Source: Hyphococcus sp.
GTDB lineage: Bacteria; Pseudomonadota; Alphaproteobacteria; Caulobacterales; Parvularculaceae
DNA: 64,000 nucleotides
Assembly (NCBI GenBank): GCA_028281665.1
Contig: JANQJK010000019.1
Span: 39,856-103,855, forward strand
Reading direction: 5' to 3'
Shown: piece by piece, positions 56,853-64,000 of the stretch
Layout: each line of letters starts with the position of its first letter
Numbering within the stretch: the stretch's first letter is position 1
The notes under the pieces: model-generated
Told to the model about the DNA's origin: nothing
Seen by the model: only the letters and a program-made list of their open reading frames with translations
Databases searched by the model: none
Translations under genes and position numbers: made by a program

Positions 56853-57272
56853 ATGGCTGCATCATCCCCACAAGTATCGGAAACAATCGCGCGCTGGCAT
56901 CAAATCATCGCCGCGCGCGATTTGTCGGGCCTCGGGGATATCATTCATCCGGACGCTGTGTTTCGTTCGCCTGTCGCGCATACGCCCTATCGCGGTCGCG
57001 AGGCGCTGATTGTTGCGCTATCGACGGTGATCGACGTTTTTGAGGACTTCACTTACCATCGCTCGTTTTTCACCGAAGATGGAAAAAACGCGACGCTTGA
57101 GTTCGGCGCCCATGTAAACGGCAAACAGCTCAAAGGCGTCGACCTGATCAAGTTCGACGACGACGGACTGATCGTCGAGTTCGAAGTGATGATCCGACCG
57201 GCCTCCGGCCTGATGGCGCTCGGTGAGGAGATGGGCAAGCGCGTCGGCGCCAAACTGAAGGAATATTCGTAA
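56853..57272 (+). CDS. NTF2-like / SnoaL-fold small protein in the prp operon
   Basis: This 139-aa cone-shaped NTF2-fold protein has the typical start ETIARWHQIIAARDLSGLGDIIHPDAVFRSPVAHTPYRGREAL and strands such as NATLEFGAHVNGKQLKGVDLIKFDDDGLIVEFEVMIRP. Proteins of this fold act as isomerases, cyclases or binding proteins. It begins 6 bp after prpD and its stop overlaps the prpB start by one base. It is therefore embedded in the prp operon, but its contribution to propionate catabolism is unknown. Confidence 0.8.
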   Translation: MAASSPQVSETIARWHQIIAARDLSGLGDIIHPDAVFRSPVAHTPYRGREALIVALSTVIDVFEDFTYHRSFFTEDGKNATLEFGAHVNGKQLKGVDLIKFDDDGLIVEFEVMIRPASGLMALGEEMGKRVGAKLKEYS

Positions 57273-58183
57273 TGCTTTTTACGCAAAAATCTCCCGCCGA
57301 AAAACGCGCCGATTTTCGCAAAGGACTGGCTTCCGGCAAGCTGCTACAGTTCCCCGGCGCATTTAATCCGCTTTGCGCCCAGATGATCGAACGCAAGGAA
57401 TTTGACGGGGTCTACATTTCCGGCGCGGTGATGGCGGCGGACCTTTGCCTGCCGGATATCGGCATTGCGACCATGACGGAATTTGTCGAGCGCGGTCAGC
57501 AGATTGCTCGGGTGACGGACCTGCCGGCGTTTATCGATATCGACACCGGTTTTGGCGAACCCATGGCGGCTGCGCGCACGGTGCGGTCGATGGAAGAGGC
57601 CGGCCTCGCCGGCTGTCACATCGAAGATCAGGTGATGCCGAAGCGCTGCGGGCATCTGGACGGCAAGGAAATCGTGCCGACGGATATCATGATCCAGCGC
57701 GTGAGAGCCGCGGCCGACGCCAAGCGCGATGAAAACTTTGTTCTGATTGCGCGCTCGGACGCGCGGGCCGTTGAGGGGCTCGACAGCGCGATCGATCGCA
57801 TGAAGGCTTATGTGGACGCGGGCGCCGACATGATCTTCCCGGAAGCCATGAAATCCGAGAAGGAATTCGAAGCGGTGCGCGCGGCGCTTGACGTGCCGAT
57901 CCTTGCGAACATGACGGAGTTCGGAAAGAGCCGTCTTCTCAACAAGAAAGAGCTCGAAGAGCTTGGGTTCAATGTCGTTATCTATCCCGTAACGACGTTG
58001 CGTCTCGCAATGGGCGCCTGCGATGTCGGTCTCGACAAGATTCTGGAAGACGGCGACCAGAACGGCATTCTCGACATGATGCAGCACCGCCGGGATCTTT
58101 ATGATCTCCTGCGCTATCACGATTACAACAAATTCGATGAGTCGATTTACAACTTCCAGGTTGGCGATACTCCGTTGGAATAG
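57272..58183 (+). CDS. prpB: methylisocitrate lyase (PrpB-type)
   Basis: This 303-aa isocitrate-lyase-superfamily enzyme cleaves 2-methylisocitrate to pyruvate and succinate. The catalytic motif KRCGH is at residues 124-128, the metal-site region DIDTGFGEP at 89-97, and the start QFPGAFNPLCAQMIERKEFDGVYISGAVMAA is characteristic. The gene overlaps the NTF2-like stop by one base, indicating coupling. The methylcitrate-cycle identity, as opposed to another lyase in the family, rests on its operon partners prpD and prpC. Confidence 0.93.
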   Translation: MLFTQKSPAEKRADFRKGLASGKLLQFPGAFNPLCAQMIERKEFDGVYISGAVMAADLCLPDIGIATMTEFVERGQQIARVTDLPAFIDIDTGFGEPMAAARTVRSMEEAGLAGCHIEDQVMPKRCGHLDGKEIVPTDIMIQRVRAAADAKRDENFVLIARSDARAVEGLDSAIDRMKAYVDAGADMIFPEAMKSEKEFEAVRAALDVPILANMTEFGKSRLLNKKELEELGFNVVIYPVTTLRLAMGACDVGLDKILEDGDQNGILDMMQHRRDLYDLLRYHDYNKFDESIYNFQVGDTPLE

Positions 58184-58186
58184 GTC

Positions 58187-58558
58187 ATGAACAAAAAAAC
58201 CGAATACAATATTCGTACAGACATCAAGTTTTCGGCGATGACAAAGTTCGACATCGCCGACGTCGTCAATGCGAATACTGAGAAATGGTTCAATCAGCCG
58301 CTTGTTGAAGTGAACGACAGCGTTGTGCGCCTCGGGGTGCTGGAAGGCGAATTTCATTTTCACAAACACGACGATGAGGACGAACTCTTCTACGTTGTTG
58401 ACGGAAAGCTTCTGCTCGATGTGGAAGACGAGACCCATGAACTGACGGCCGGACAGGGCTATGTGGCGCCGAAAGGCGTCGTTCACCGAACGCGGGCGCC
58501 CCAAAAGGTTGTTGTTCTGGTGACGGCGTCAGCCGGCGTGACGCCGACGGGGGACTGA
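58187..58558 (+). CDS. cupin-domain protein in the prp operon
   Basis: This 123-aa single-domain cupin has cupin motif 1 at EFHFHKHDDEDELFYVVDGKLLLD, containing the metal-binding HxHxxxxE-like pattern, and motif 2 at GYVAPKGVVHRTRAP with the last histidine. It could be a metal-dependent isomerase or a ligand sensor. Met18 (MTKFDIADVV) is an alternative start. It begins 3 bp after prpB and precedes an ABM-like gene, so it is inside the prp operon. Its job there is unknown. Confidence 0.8.
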   Translation: MNKKTEYNIRTDIKFSAMTKFDIADVVNANTEKWFNQPLVEVNDSVVRLGVLEGEFHFHKHDDEDELFYVVDGKLLLDVEDETHELTAGQGYVAPKGVVHRTRAPQKVVVLVTASAGVTPTGD

Positions 58559-58564
58559 CGCGAC

Positions 58565-58924
58565 ATGAATTCGTCCTTCGCCCCGCTTGCTGAGCCGCCA
58601 TACTACGCGGTGATTTTCACAAATCAGCACCGGGCGGCCGACGACCCGGCATATCATGAGATGGCGGAAGAGATGGTGGCGCTGGCGAAAACCATGCCGG
58701 GCTATCTCGGTTTTGAATCGGCGCGCGGGGAAGACGGCTTCGGCTTCGCGATTTCGTATTGGGCGTCGGAGGACGCGATAAAAAACTGGAAGCGACAGGC
58801 CGACCATCTGAACGCCCAGCGGCGCGGCCGGTCGGACTGGTATGAAGATTATGCGGTGCGCGTGGCGAAGGTCGAGCGCGCCTATCGGATGAAGAAACAG
58901 GAAACGGTGACAGGAGAAGACTGA
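58565..58924 (+). CDS. antibiotic-biosynthesis-monooxygenase (ABM) fold small protein
   Basis: This 119-aa ferredoxin-like ABM-domain protein has YYAVIFTNQHRAADDPAYHEMAEEMVALAKTMPGYLGFESARG then GFGFAISYWASEDAIKNWKRQADHL. The family name is historical; most relatives act as haem or quinone oxygenases or as structural dimers of unknown function, and no antibiotic link is implied. It starts 6 bp after the cupin gene and ends immediately before the prpC start codon (TGA-ATG), so prpC translation probably depends on it. Confidence 0.8.
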   Translation: MNSSFAPLAEPPYYAVIFTNQHRAADDPAYHEMAEEMVALAKTMPGYLGFESARGEDGFGFAISYWASEDAIKNWKRQADHLNAQRRGRSDWYEDYAVRVAKVERAYRMKKQETVTGED

Positions 58925-60061
58925 ATGGCCAACGAAGACGTCAAATACGGGCTGGCGGGCGTGATGGCGGACGACACGGCTGTGTCGAAAGTGATGCCGG
59001 AAATAAACTCGCTGACCTATCGCGGCTACAAAGTTCAGGATCTTGCGACGGCGTGCCGGTTTGAGGAAGTCGCCTACCTGATCTGGAACCGGGAGTTGCC
59101 GACACAAGCCCAGTTGGACGCATTCAACGGAGCGGAAAAGAAGGAGCGGGGACTTTCCGCCGATCTGCTGGACGTTATGCGGAAATTTAACAAACGCGCT
59201 CATCCCATGGATACGCTGCGCACCGCTGTCTCGTTTCTCGGCCAGGAGGACGATACGACAGACGACTCGACGCCCGAAGGGCTTATGGCGAAATCCATTC
59301 GCATGTATGCGAAGATCCCCGAAATTGTCGCCGCTGATTTTCGCCTGCGCAACGGGAAGGAACCAATTCCGACCACGGACGACCTCGCTTTTTCAGAGAA
59401 CTTCTTTCACATGTGTTTTGGCGAGGTTCCGGCGCCGGAAATTATCAAGTGCTTCGATATCTCGATGACGCTCTATGCCGAACACTCTTTCAACGCGTCG
59501 ACGTTTACGGCGCGCACCATTGCCTCGTCGACATCTGATATTTACTCCGCGGTGACCGGCGCAATCGGCTCTCTCAAAGGGCCGCTTCATGGCGGCGCCA
59601 ATGAGGCGGTGATGCATATGCTGACGGAAGTCGGCGCGCCCGAAAAGGCGGAGGAGTGGATGCTCACGGCGCTCAAGGAGAAGCGGAAGATCATGGGCTT
59701 CGGTCACCGCGTCTATCGTTCCGGCGACAGCCGCGTCCCGACCATGACCGACGCTTACGAGAAGATGGTCAATGTGATCGGCACGGATGAAGCGAAGAGG
59801 TACTGGGAAATCAGCCGTCTTCTCGATAAGACCATGGTCGATCAGAAAGGCATCTACCCGAATCTCGATTTCCCGGCGGGCCCCGCTTACTATCTGATGG
59901 GATTTGAAATCCCGATGTTTACGCCGATCTTCGTGATCAGCCGCATCACGGGCTGGACGGCCCATGTGATTGAGCAGCTTGGCGACAACAAGCTGATCCG
60001 TCCGCTGTCCAACTACACCGGGGTCGCACAACGGGACGTTCCTGCAATCGGCGCTCGCTGA
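58925..60061 (+). CDS. prpC: 2-methylcitrate synthase / citrate synthase 2
   Basis: This 378-aa type II citrate-synthase-fold enzyme condenses propionyl-CoA with oxaloacetate. The triad His222 (GPLHGGAN), His261 (GFGHRVY) and Asp315 (PNLDFPAG) is intact, and EHSFNASTFTARTIASS is the family signature. The length fits PrpC rather than the longer hexameric citrate synthase. The ATG follows the ABM stop directly. A strong bidirectional hairpin lies just after the stop and separates it from the convergent dps. Confidence 0.93.
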   Translation: MANEDVKYGLAGVMADDTAVSKVMPEINSLTYRGYKVQDLATACRFEEVAYLIWNRELPTQAQLDAFNGAEKKERGLSADLLDVMRKFNKRAHPMDTLRTAVSFLGQEDDTTDDSTPEGLMAKSIRMYAKIPEIVAADFRLRNGKEPIPTTDDLAFSENFFHMCFGEVPAPEIIKCFDISMTLYAEHSFNASTFTARTIASSTSDIYSAVTGAIGSLKGPLHGGANEAVMHMLTEVGAPEKAEEWMLTALKEKRKIMGFGHRVYRSGDSRVPTMTDAYEKMVNVIGTDEAKRYWEISRLLDKTMVDQKGIYPNLDFPAGPAYYLMGFEIPMFTPIFVISRITGWTAHVIEQLGDNKLIRPLSNYTGVAQRDVPAIGAR

Positions 60062-60065
60062 CAAA

Positions 60066-60095
60066 AAAAGCGCGCCCCCCAAGGATCGCGCTTTT
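60066..60095. terminator. bidirectional intrinsic terminator between prpC and dps
   Basis: A 9-bp stem (60066-60074 with 60087-60095, 12-nt loop) has A-run and T-run ends (aaaagcgcg / cgcgctttt), so either strand sees a GC stem followed by T residues. It lies 4 bp after the prpC stop and 22 bp beyond the dps stop. Confidence 0.85.
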
Positions 60096-60117
60096 CGACT
60101 CCTGCGTTTGCTTGCCC

Positions 60118-60591
60118 TTACTGCGTCATTGAACGCAGCATCCAGGCCGTTTTCTCATGGGTCTGAATGCGAACCGTGAGGAGGTCCGCACTGGCGGCGT
60201 CGCCGGCTTCTTCGGCGATGGCGAGGCCGCTGCGCGCGCGCTTGATCAGGGCTTCATGATCCGACAGTAGATTTTGAACCATGGTCGCCGCCGGCGGGGG
60301 GCTCGCCTCTTCGTTATCGAGAGCAGACAGTTCCGCAAACTGCTTTCCGCTGGTCGGCGCGAAGACACCAAGCGCCCGGACGCGCTCGGCCATTTCGTCG
60401 AGGGCGGTCCACATTTCGTTGTACTGTTCTTCAAACATCACATGGAGCGTATGAAACTGGGGTCCGGTGACGTTCCAGTGATAGGCATGGGTCTTCATAT
60501 AGAGCGTATAGGTATCGGCGAGCGTGTTGTTCAGCGCTTCTGCAACCGACACGCGCACATTTTCGGCGATTCCGATGTCGACAGATGACAT
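60118..60591 (-). CDS. dps: Dps-type DNA-binding ferritin
   Basis: Dps (157 aa) is a dodecameric ferroxidase that stores iron and protects DNA in oxidative stress or starvation. Ferroxidase residues are His38, His50, Asp65 and Glu69 in the pattern YHWNVTGPQFHTLHVMFEEQYNEM and LDEMAERVRALG. The start is the ATG at 60591, followed by the usual helical four-bundle. The N-terminal extension is short and not lysine-rich, so DNA binding through it is doubtful. The promoter lies 40-70 bp upstream, with a palindrome beyond it. Confidence 0.95.
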   Translation of the reverse strand: MSSVDIGIAENVRVSVAEALNNTLADTYTLYMKTHAYHWNVTGPQFHTLHVMFEEQYNEMWTALDEMAERVRALGVFAPTSGKQFAELSALDNEEASPPPAATMVQNLLSDHEALIKRARSGLAIAEEAGDAASADLLTVRIQTHEKTAWMLRSMTQ

Positions 60592-60631
60592 AATAAATTC
60601 TCCTCAAATCCGGTTCGTTTGTTCTGCTCCC

Positions 60632-60698
60632 AGTATAGAGAGGGGCAATGTATTGAGCAAATAGGTAATATTGAACTTATTTATCGATCCAATCGATA
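60632..60698 (-). promoter_or_regulatory. dps promoter and upstream 7-bp palindrome
   Basis: On the minus strand, TTGCTC (60660-60655) and TATACT (60637-60632) are separated by 17 bp. Upstream, 60682-60688 (tatcgat) and 60692-60698 (atcgata) form a perfect 7-bp inverted repeat with a 3-bp spacer, about 22 bp beyond the -35. The location suits an activator site. No regulator can be named. Confidence 0.5.
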
Positions 60699-60725
60699 GA
60701 ACATAATCGCTCTGGCCGGGCGTTA

Positions 60726-61946
<1,221 letters not shown>

Positions 61947-62214
61947 TTATGAGTCAGTTGCGCTGCGTTTTCTAACAGCGCTTTGCTGCATTGCAAACGA
62001 AATGGCGCGCCCGGCCGAAATGCCGCGCGACTTGTCCAACTTGTGGAAATTTGGCGCGTCTGTTTCTAAGATCTCTTTTAGAAATATGCATCAACATGCT
62101 GATTTTTCTTCCTTATTTCAGCGGGTGGCACTTGCTGCTAAACGGCGGCTTTTCGTTTTTCGGCGCGCCGATATGTGGTTTGATAGCGGTGCAAGAGAAG
62201 CCATACGGATCTGC

Positions 62215-63297
62215 ATGATCACGGAACTGAAGTCCGCGGTTTCCACCGCGCCAAGCCGGCGCGCGCGGCTAAAAAATCTCAGTCGCGTTGAATCGGTGAA
62301 GCTGAAAGTCGAGCGATCGGCCCTGCTGTTTCGCGGCGCGCCTACGGCGATTGTCATCAGCGTCGTCAACGCGGTGATTACCGGCGTCGTCGCTTGGCAG
62401 GCGGTAAATCACAGCGTCCTTTTCCTCTGGATCGGCGCCGTCATTCTGCTCGCCGCGATCCGCGCCGGCGTCTGGCTGCGCTTTCGTTTCATTCGCACGT
62501 CAGGCCGCGCCATGTCGCGGTTTGCACGCATGCATGTTCTGTTCATGGCGATCAACGGCGCGCTGTGGGGTGCGGTCGCGCCGATCTTTGCCGTTTACGG
62601 CCTGCTCAGTCATGCGTTCCTTCCATTTATCGTCGCGGGCATGGCCGCAGCCGCCGTCATTTCGGCGGGCGCTTCCTGGCGGGCGGTGCTCGCCTTCAAC
62701 CTGCCGTTGCTTGCGCCCCTCGCGGGGGCATATGCGCTTGCATGGGGCGAAAACGGGCTTGCCATCAGCGCGGTCGTTATCCTGTTCGGCGGGGCGACAA
62801 CCTATCTTGCATTGTCAGTGCAGAAGATGATCGACCGGTCCATCCTATTACACACCCACAACACCAGACTGTTTGACGCCATTCAGAAACAGGCTGACGA
62901 GGCCCATGTCGCCGAACAGCGCTTTCGCGCGCTCGTGGAAGCCTCGCATGACGTCACCCTAATTTTTTCGCCGGAGGGGCGCGTAACATACGCAAGCCCG
63001 TCGGTTGAGAGCGTGTTCCAGGTTGCGCCGGAACTGTTCATCGGAAAAACGACAAAAGAAATTGTGCACGCAGACGATATTTCGCAGTTCCGGGCGGTCG
63101 GCGAAAAGTCGTTGTCGAAAAAACTTGGCGAGGCGGTGCAACTCGACCATGTCTGCATGAAAGGCCAGGACGGCGAGTACCGGATGCTGTCCGGTCGTCT
63201 GACCAACATGCTTTATGTGCCGGGCGTCGAAGGCTTTGTCTTCAATGGCGGTCTGCTCAAGGAACAGCCGCGCCAGCATCTGCATGCCGTTCCTTAA
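62215..63297 (+). CDS. membrane PAS-domain sensor without a visible output domain
   Basis: This protein of about 360 aa starts at the ATG at 62215. Upstream the frame is open to 61618, but that part lies antisense to aspC. Six hydrophobic helices form an N-terminal MASE-like membrane region. They lead into a PAS domain (about 232-345): AEQRFRALVEASHDVTLIFSPEGRVTYASPSVESVF, then IVHADDISQF. The chain ends just after it. No kinase, GGDEF, EAL or HTH follows, and the next gene is a separate protein. It may signal through a partner or be a truncated relative of diguanylate cyclase sensors. Confidence 0.7.
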   Translation: MITELKSAVSTAPSRRARLKNLSRVESVKLKVERSALLFRGAPTAIVISVVNAVITGVVAWQAVNHSVLFLWIGAVILLAAIRAGVWLRFRFIRTSGRAMSRFARMHVLFMAINGALWGAVAPIFAVYGLLSHAFLPFIVAGMAAAAVISAGASWRAVLAFNLPLLAPLAGAYALAWGENGLAISAVVILFGGATTYLALSVQKMIDRSILLHTHNTRLFDAIQKQADEAHVAEQRFRALVEASHDVTLIFSPEGRVTYASPSVESVFQVAPELFIGKTTKEIVHADDISQFRAVGEKSLSKKLGEAVQLDHVCMKGQDGEYRMLSGRLTNMLYVPGVEGFVFNGGLLKEQPRQHLHAVP

Positions 63298-63309
63298 TCG
63301 GCGCGCTTT

Positions 63310-63816
63310 ATGACAGGAAAAGACAACACCGCCGCTGCGCGCGCAGCGGAGAAATCCGCGCGCGTTATCGGCTGGCGCGAATGGGCATCACTGCCGGATC
63401 TCAGCGTCTCGCGCATCAACGCGAAAATCGACACGGGCGCCAAGACATCGGCGATTCATGCCTCTCGCATCGACGTCGCCAAAGCGGATGACGGCTATTG
63501 GGTTGAGTTTCTTCTGCATCCGCATCGGGGGCGGAAGGTTCCGGAAATTCGCTGTCGGCTGCCGCTGGTCGACAAGCGAAGCGTGCGCAGTTCCAACGGC
63601 CGGGCGGAAGAACGGATGGTGATCAATACGCCGTTGCAGCTGGGCGGCGAGATATGGCCGGTCGAGCTGACGCTCGCCAATCGCGACGCCATGGAATACC
63701 GGTTGTTGATTGGTCGGGACGCGCTGGCCGACCGGTTTCTGGTTCGGCCGGACGCTTCATATTTGTTGGGTAAGCGAAATCGAATGCGTCACGAACCTTC
63801 AGTCAAAGAGGCTTGA
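63310..63816 (+). CDS. RimK-associated / ATP-dependent zinc protease-like (retropepsin-fold) protein
   Basis: This 168-aa protein belongs to the family often labelled ATP-dependent zinc protease or RimB-like (PF05618). The core is an aspartyl-protease-like motif, DTGAKTSAIHA from residue 41, followed by strands with RSSNGRAEERMVINTPLQLGG and LLIGRDALADRFLV. Relatives frequently neighbour rimK, a glutamate ligase, and act on poly-glutamate tails, but rimK would lie beyond the window if present. It starts 12 bp after the PAS protein and overlaps the convergent prs by 18 bp. Confidence 0.75.
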   Translation: MTGKDNTAAARAAEKSARVIGWREWASLPDLSVSRINAKIDTGAKTSAIHASRIDVAKADDGYWVEFLLHPHRGRKVPEIRCRLPLVDKRSVRSSNGRAEERMVINTPLQLGGEIWPVELTLANRDAMEYRLLIGRDALADRFLVRPDASYLLGKRNRMRHEPSVKEA

Positions 63817-64000
63817 GACCGATTCCTCATTAGCAATGCGCCGGATCGCTTCCGCGAGCAGCGTTGCGATGGAGACCTCCTCGATCTTAGGGCAGGCGGC
63901 GACGTCCGCGGGCGCTTCGATTGAATCGGTAATGATCACCCGCGATAAGGCGTCCGCCTTCATAATGCGCGCGGCCGCATTGTCGGAGAGGACGCCATGG
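63799..64000 (-). CDS. prs: ribose-phosphate pyrophosphokinase, C-terminal part (5' end outside window)
   Basis: On the minus strand the frame is open from the window edge to a TGA at 63799-63801. The 66 residues read HGVLSDNAAARIMKADALSR, then VIITDSIEAP, EVSIATLLAEAIRRIANEES and the terminal VSSLFD. The start of this stretch and the ending NEESVSSLFD are diagnostic of PRPP synthetase, which makes PRPP from ribose-5-phosphate and ATP. Only the last quarter is inside the window. It converges on the RimK-type protease-like gene with an 18-bp overlap. Confidence 0.92.
   Translation of the reverse strand, partial: HGVLSDNAAARIMKADALSRVIITDSIEAPADVAACPKIEEVSIATLLAEAIRRIANEESVSSLFD

Overview
The window is a gene-dense, GC-rich (roughly 60% by eye) bacterial chromosome segment, almost certainly from an alphaproteobacterium. 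The strongest signs are the dusB-ntrY-ntrX-trkA-trkH-dat-hfq-hflX run, a fused ispDF, a Coq10-type protein next to lipA, a DnaG lacking the classical zinc ligands, and the carA / yqeY / dnaG / rpoD neighbourhood. Paired membrane TIR proteins and several exported metallopeptidases suggest the Parvularculales / Hyphomonadaceae side of the class, but that placement is inference. No rRNA, tRNA, CRISPR array, integrase or complete insertion sequence was seen.

Layout. 1-2300: end of a YicC-type gene, gmk, a decayed GIY-YIG nuclease gene between inverted hairpin repeats, and greA. 2529-8008: M13 lipoprotein peptidase and carB. 8215-15547: FAD oxidoreductase, a secreted Vgb-like propeller with a CxxCH protein, MBL hydrolase, hotdog thioesterase, YcaQ-like glycosylase, carA, yqeY. 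15638-23107: second FAD monooxygenase, typA, and two convergent membrane TIR proteins (TIR-TolB-TPR and TIR-WD40). 23361-27304: dnaG-rpoD with a clear terminator. 27508-31162: M48 lipoprotein protease, a small beta-type protein, a DUF885-like lipoprotein and a small secreted protein. 31312-33013: ald and a divergent Lrp-type regulator, with a perfect 13-bp inverted repeat at the two ends of the shared spacer. 33180-38859: membrane protein, lipA, GST, coq10, cinA-like, ispDF, dusB. 39078-49058: ntrYX, trkAH, dat, hfq, hflX, inositol-monophosphatase-like gene. 49202-51213: S41 protease and a small lipoprotein. 51224-55213: cysNC and cysD, divergent from a TauE/SafE exporter. 55314-60061: a methylcitrate-cycle operon (prpD, NTF2-like, prpB, cupin, ABM-like, prpC). 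60118-64000: dps, aspartate aminotransferase, a membrane PAS protein, a RimK-type protease-fold protein and the end of prs.

Functionally the window is mostly housekeeping: nucleotide and carbamoyl-phosphate synthesis, replication and transcription, lipoate and isoprenoid synthesis, sulfate activation, potassium uptake, propionate oxidation. The most unusual element is CysD at 53132-54283. It carries an in-frame helix-turn-helix-like N-terminal domain of about 60 residues ahead of the normal enzyme, and its promoter holds repeated copies of one motif. This suggests an enzyme that may bind its own control region. Other points of interest are the TIR pair, the ald/lrp inverted repeat, the nuclease remnant boxed by hairpin repeats, NtrYX without NtrBC, and the three small genes inside the prp operon.
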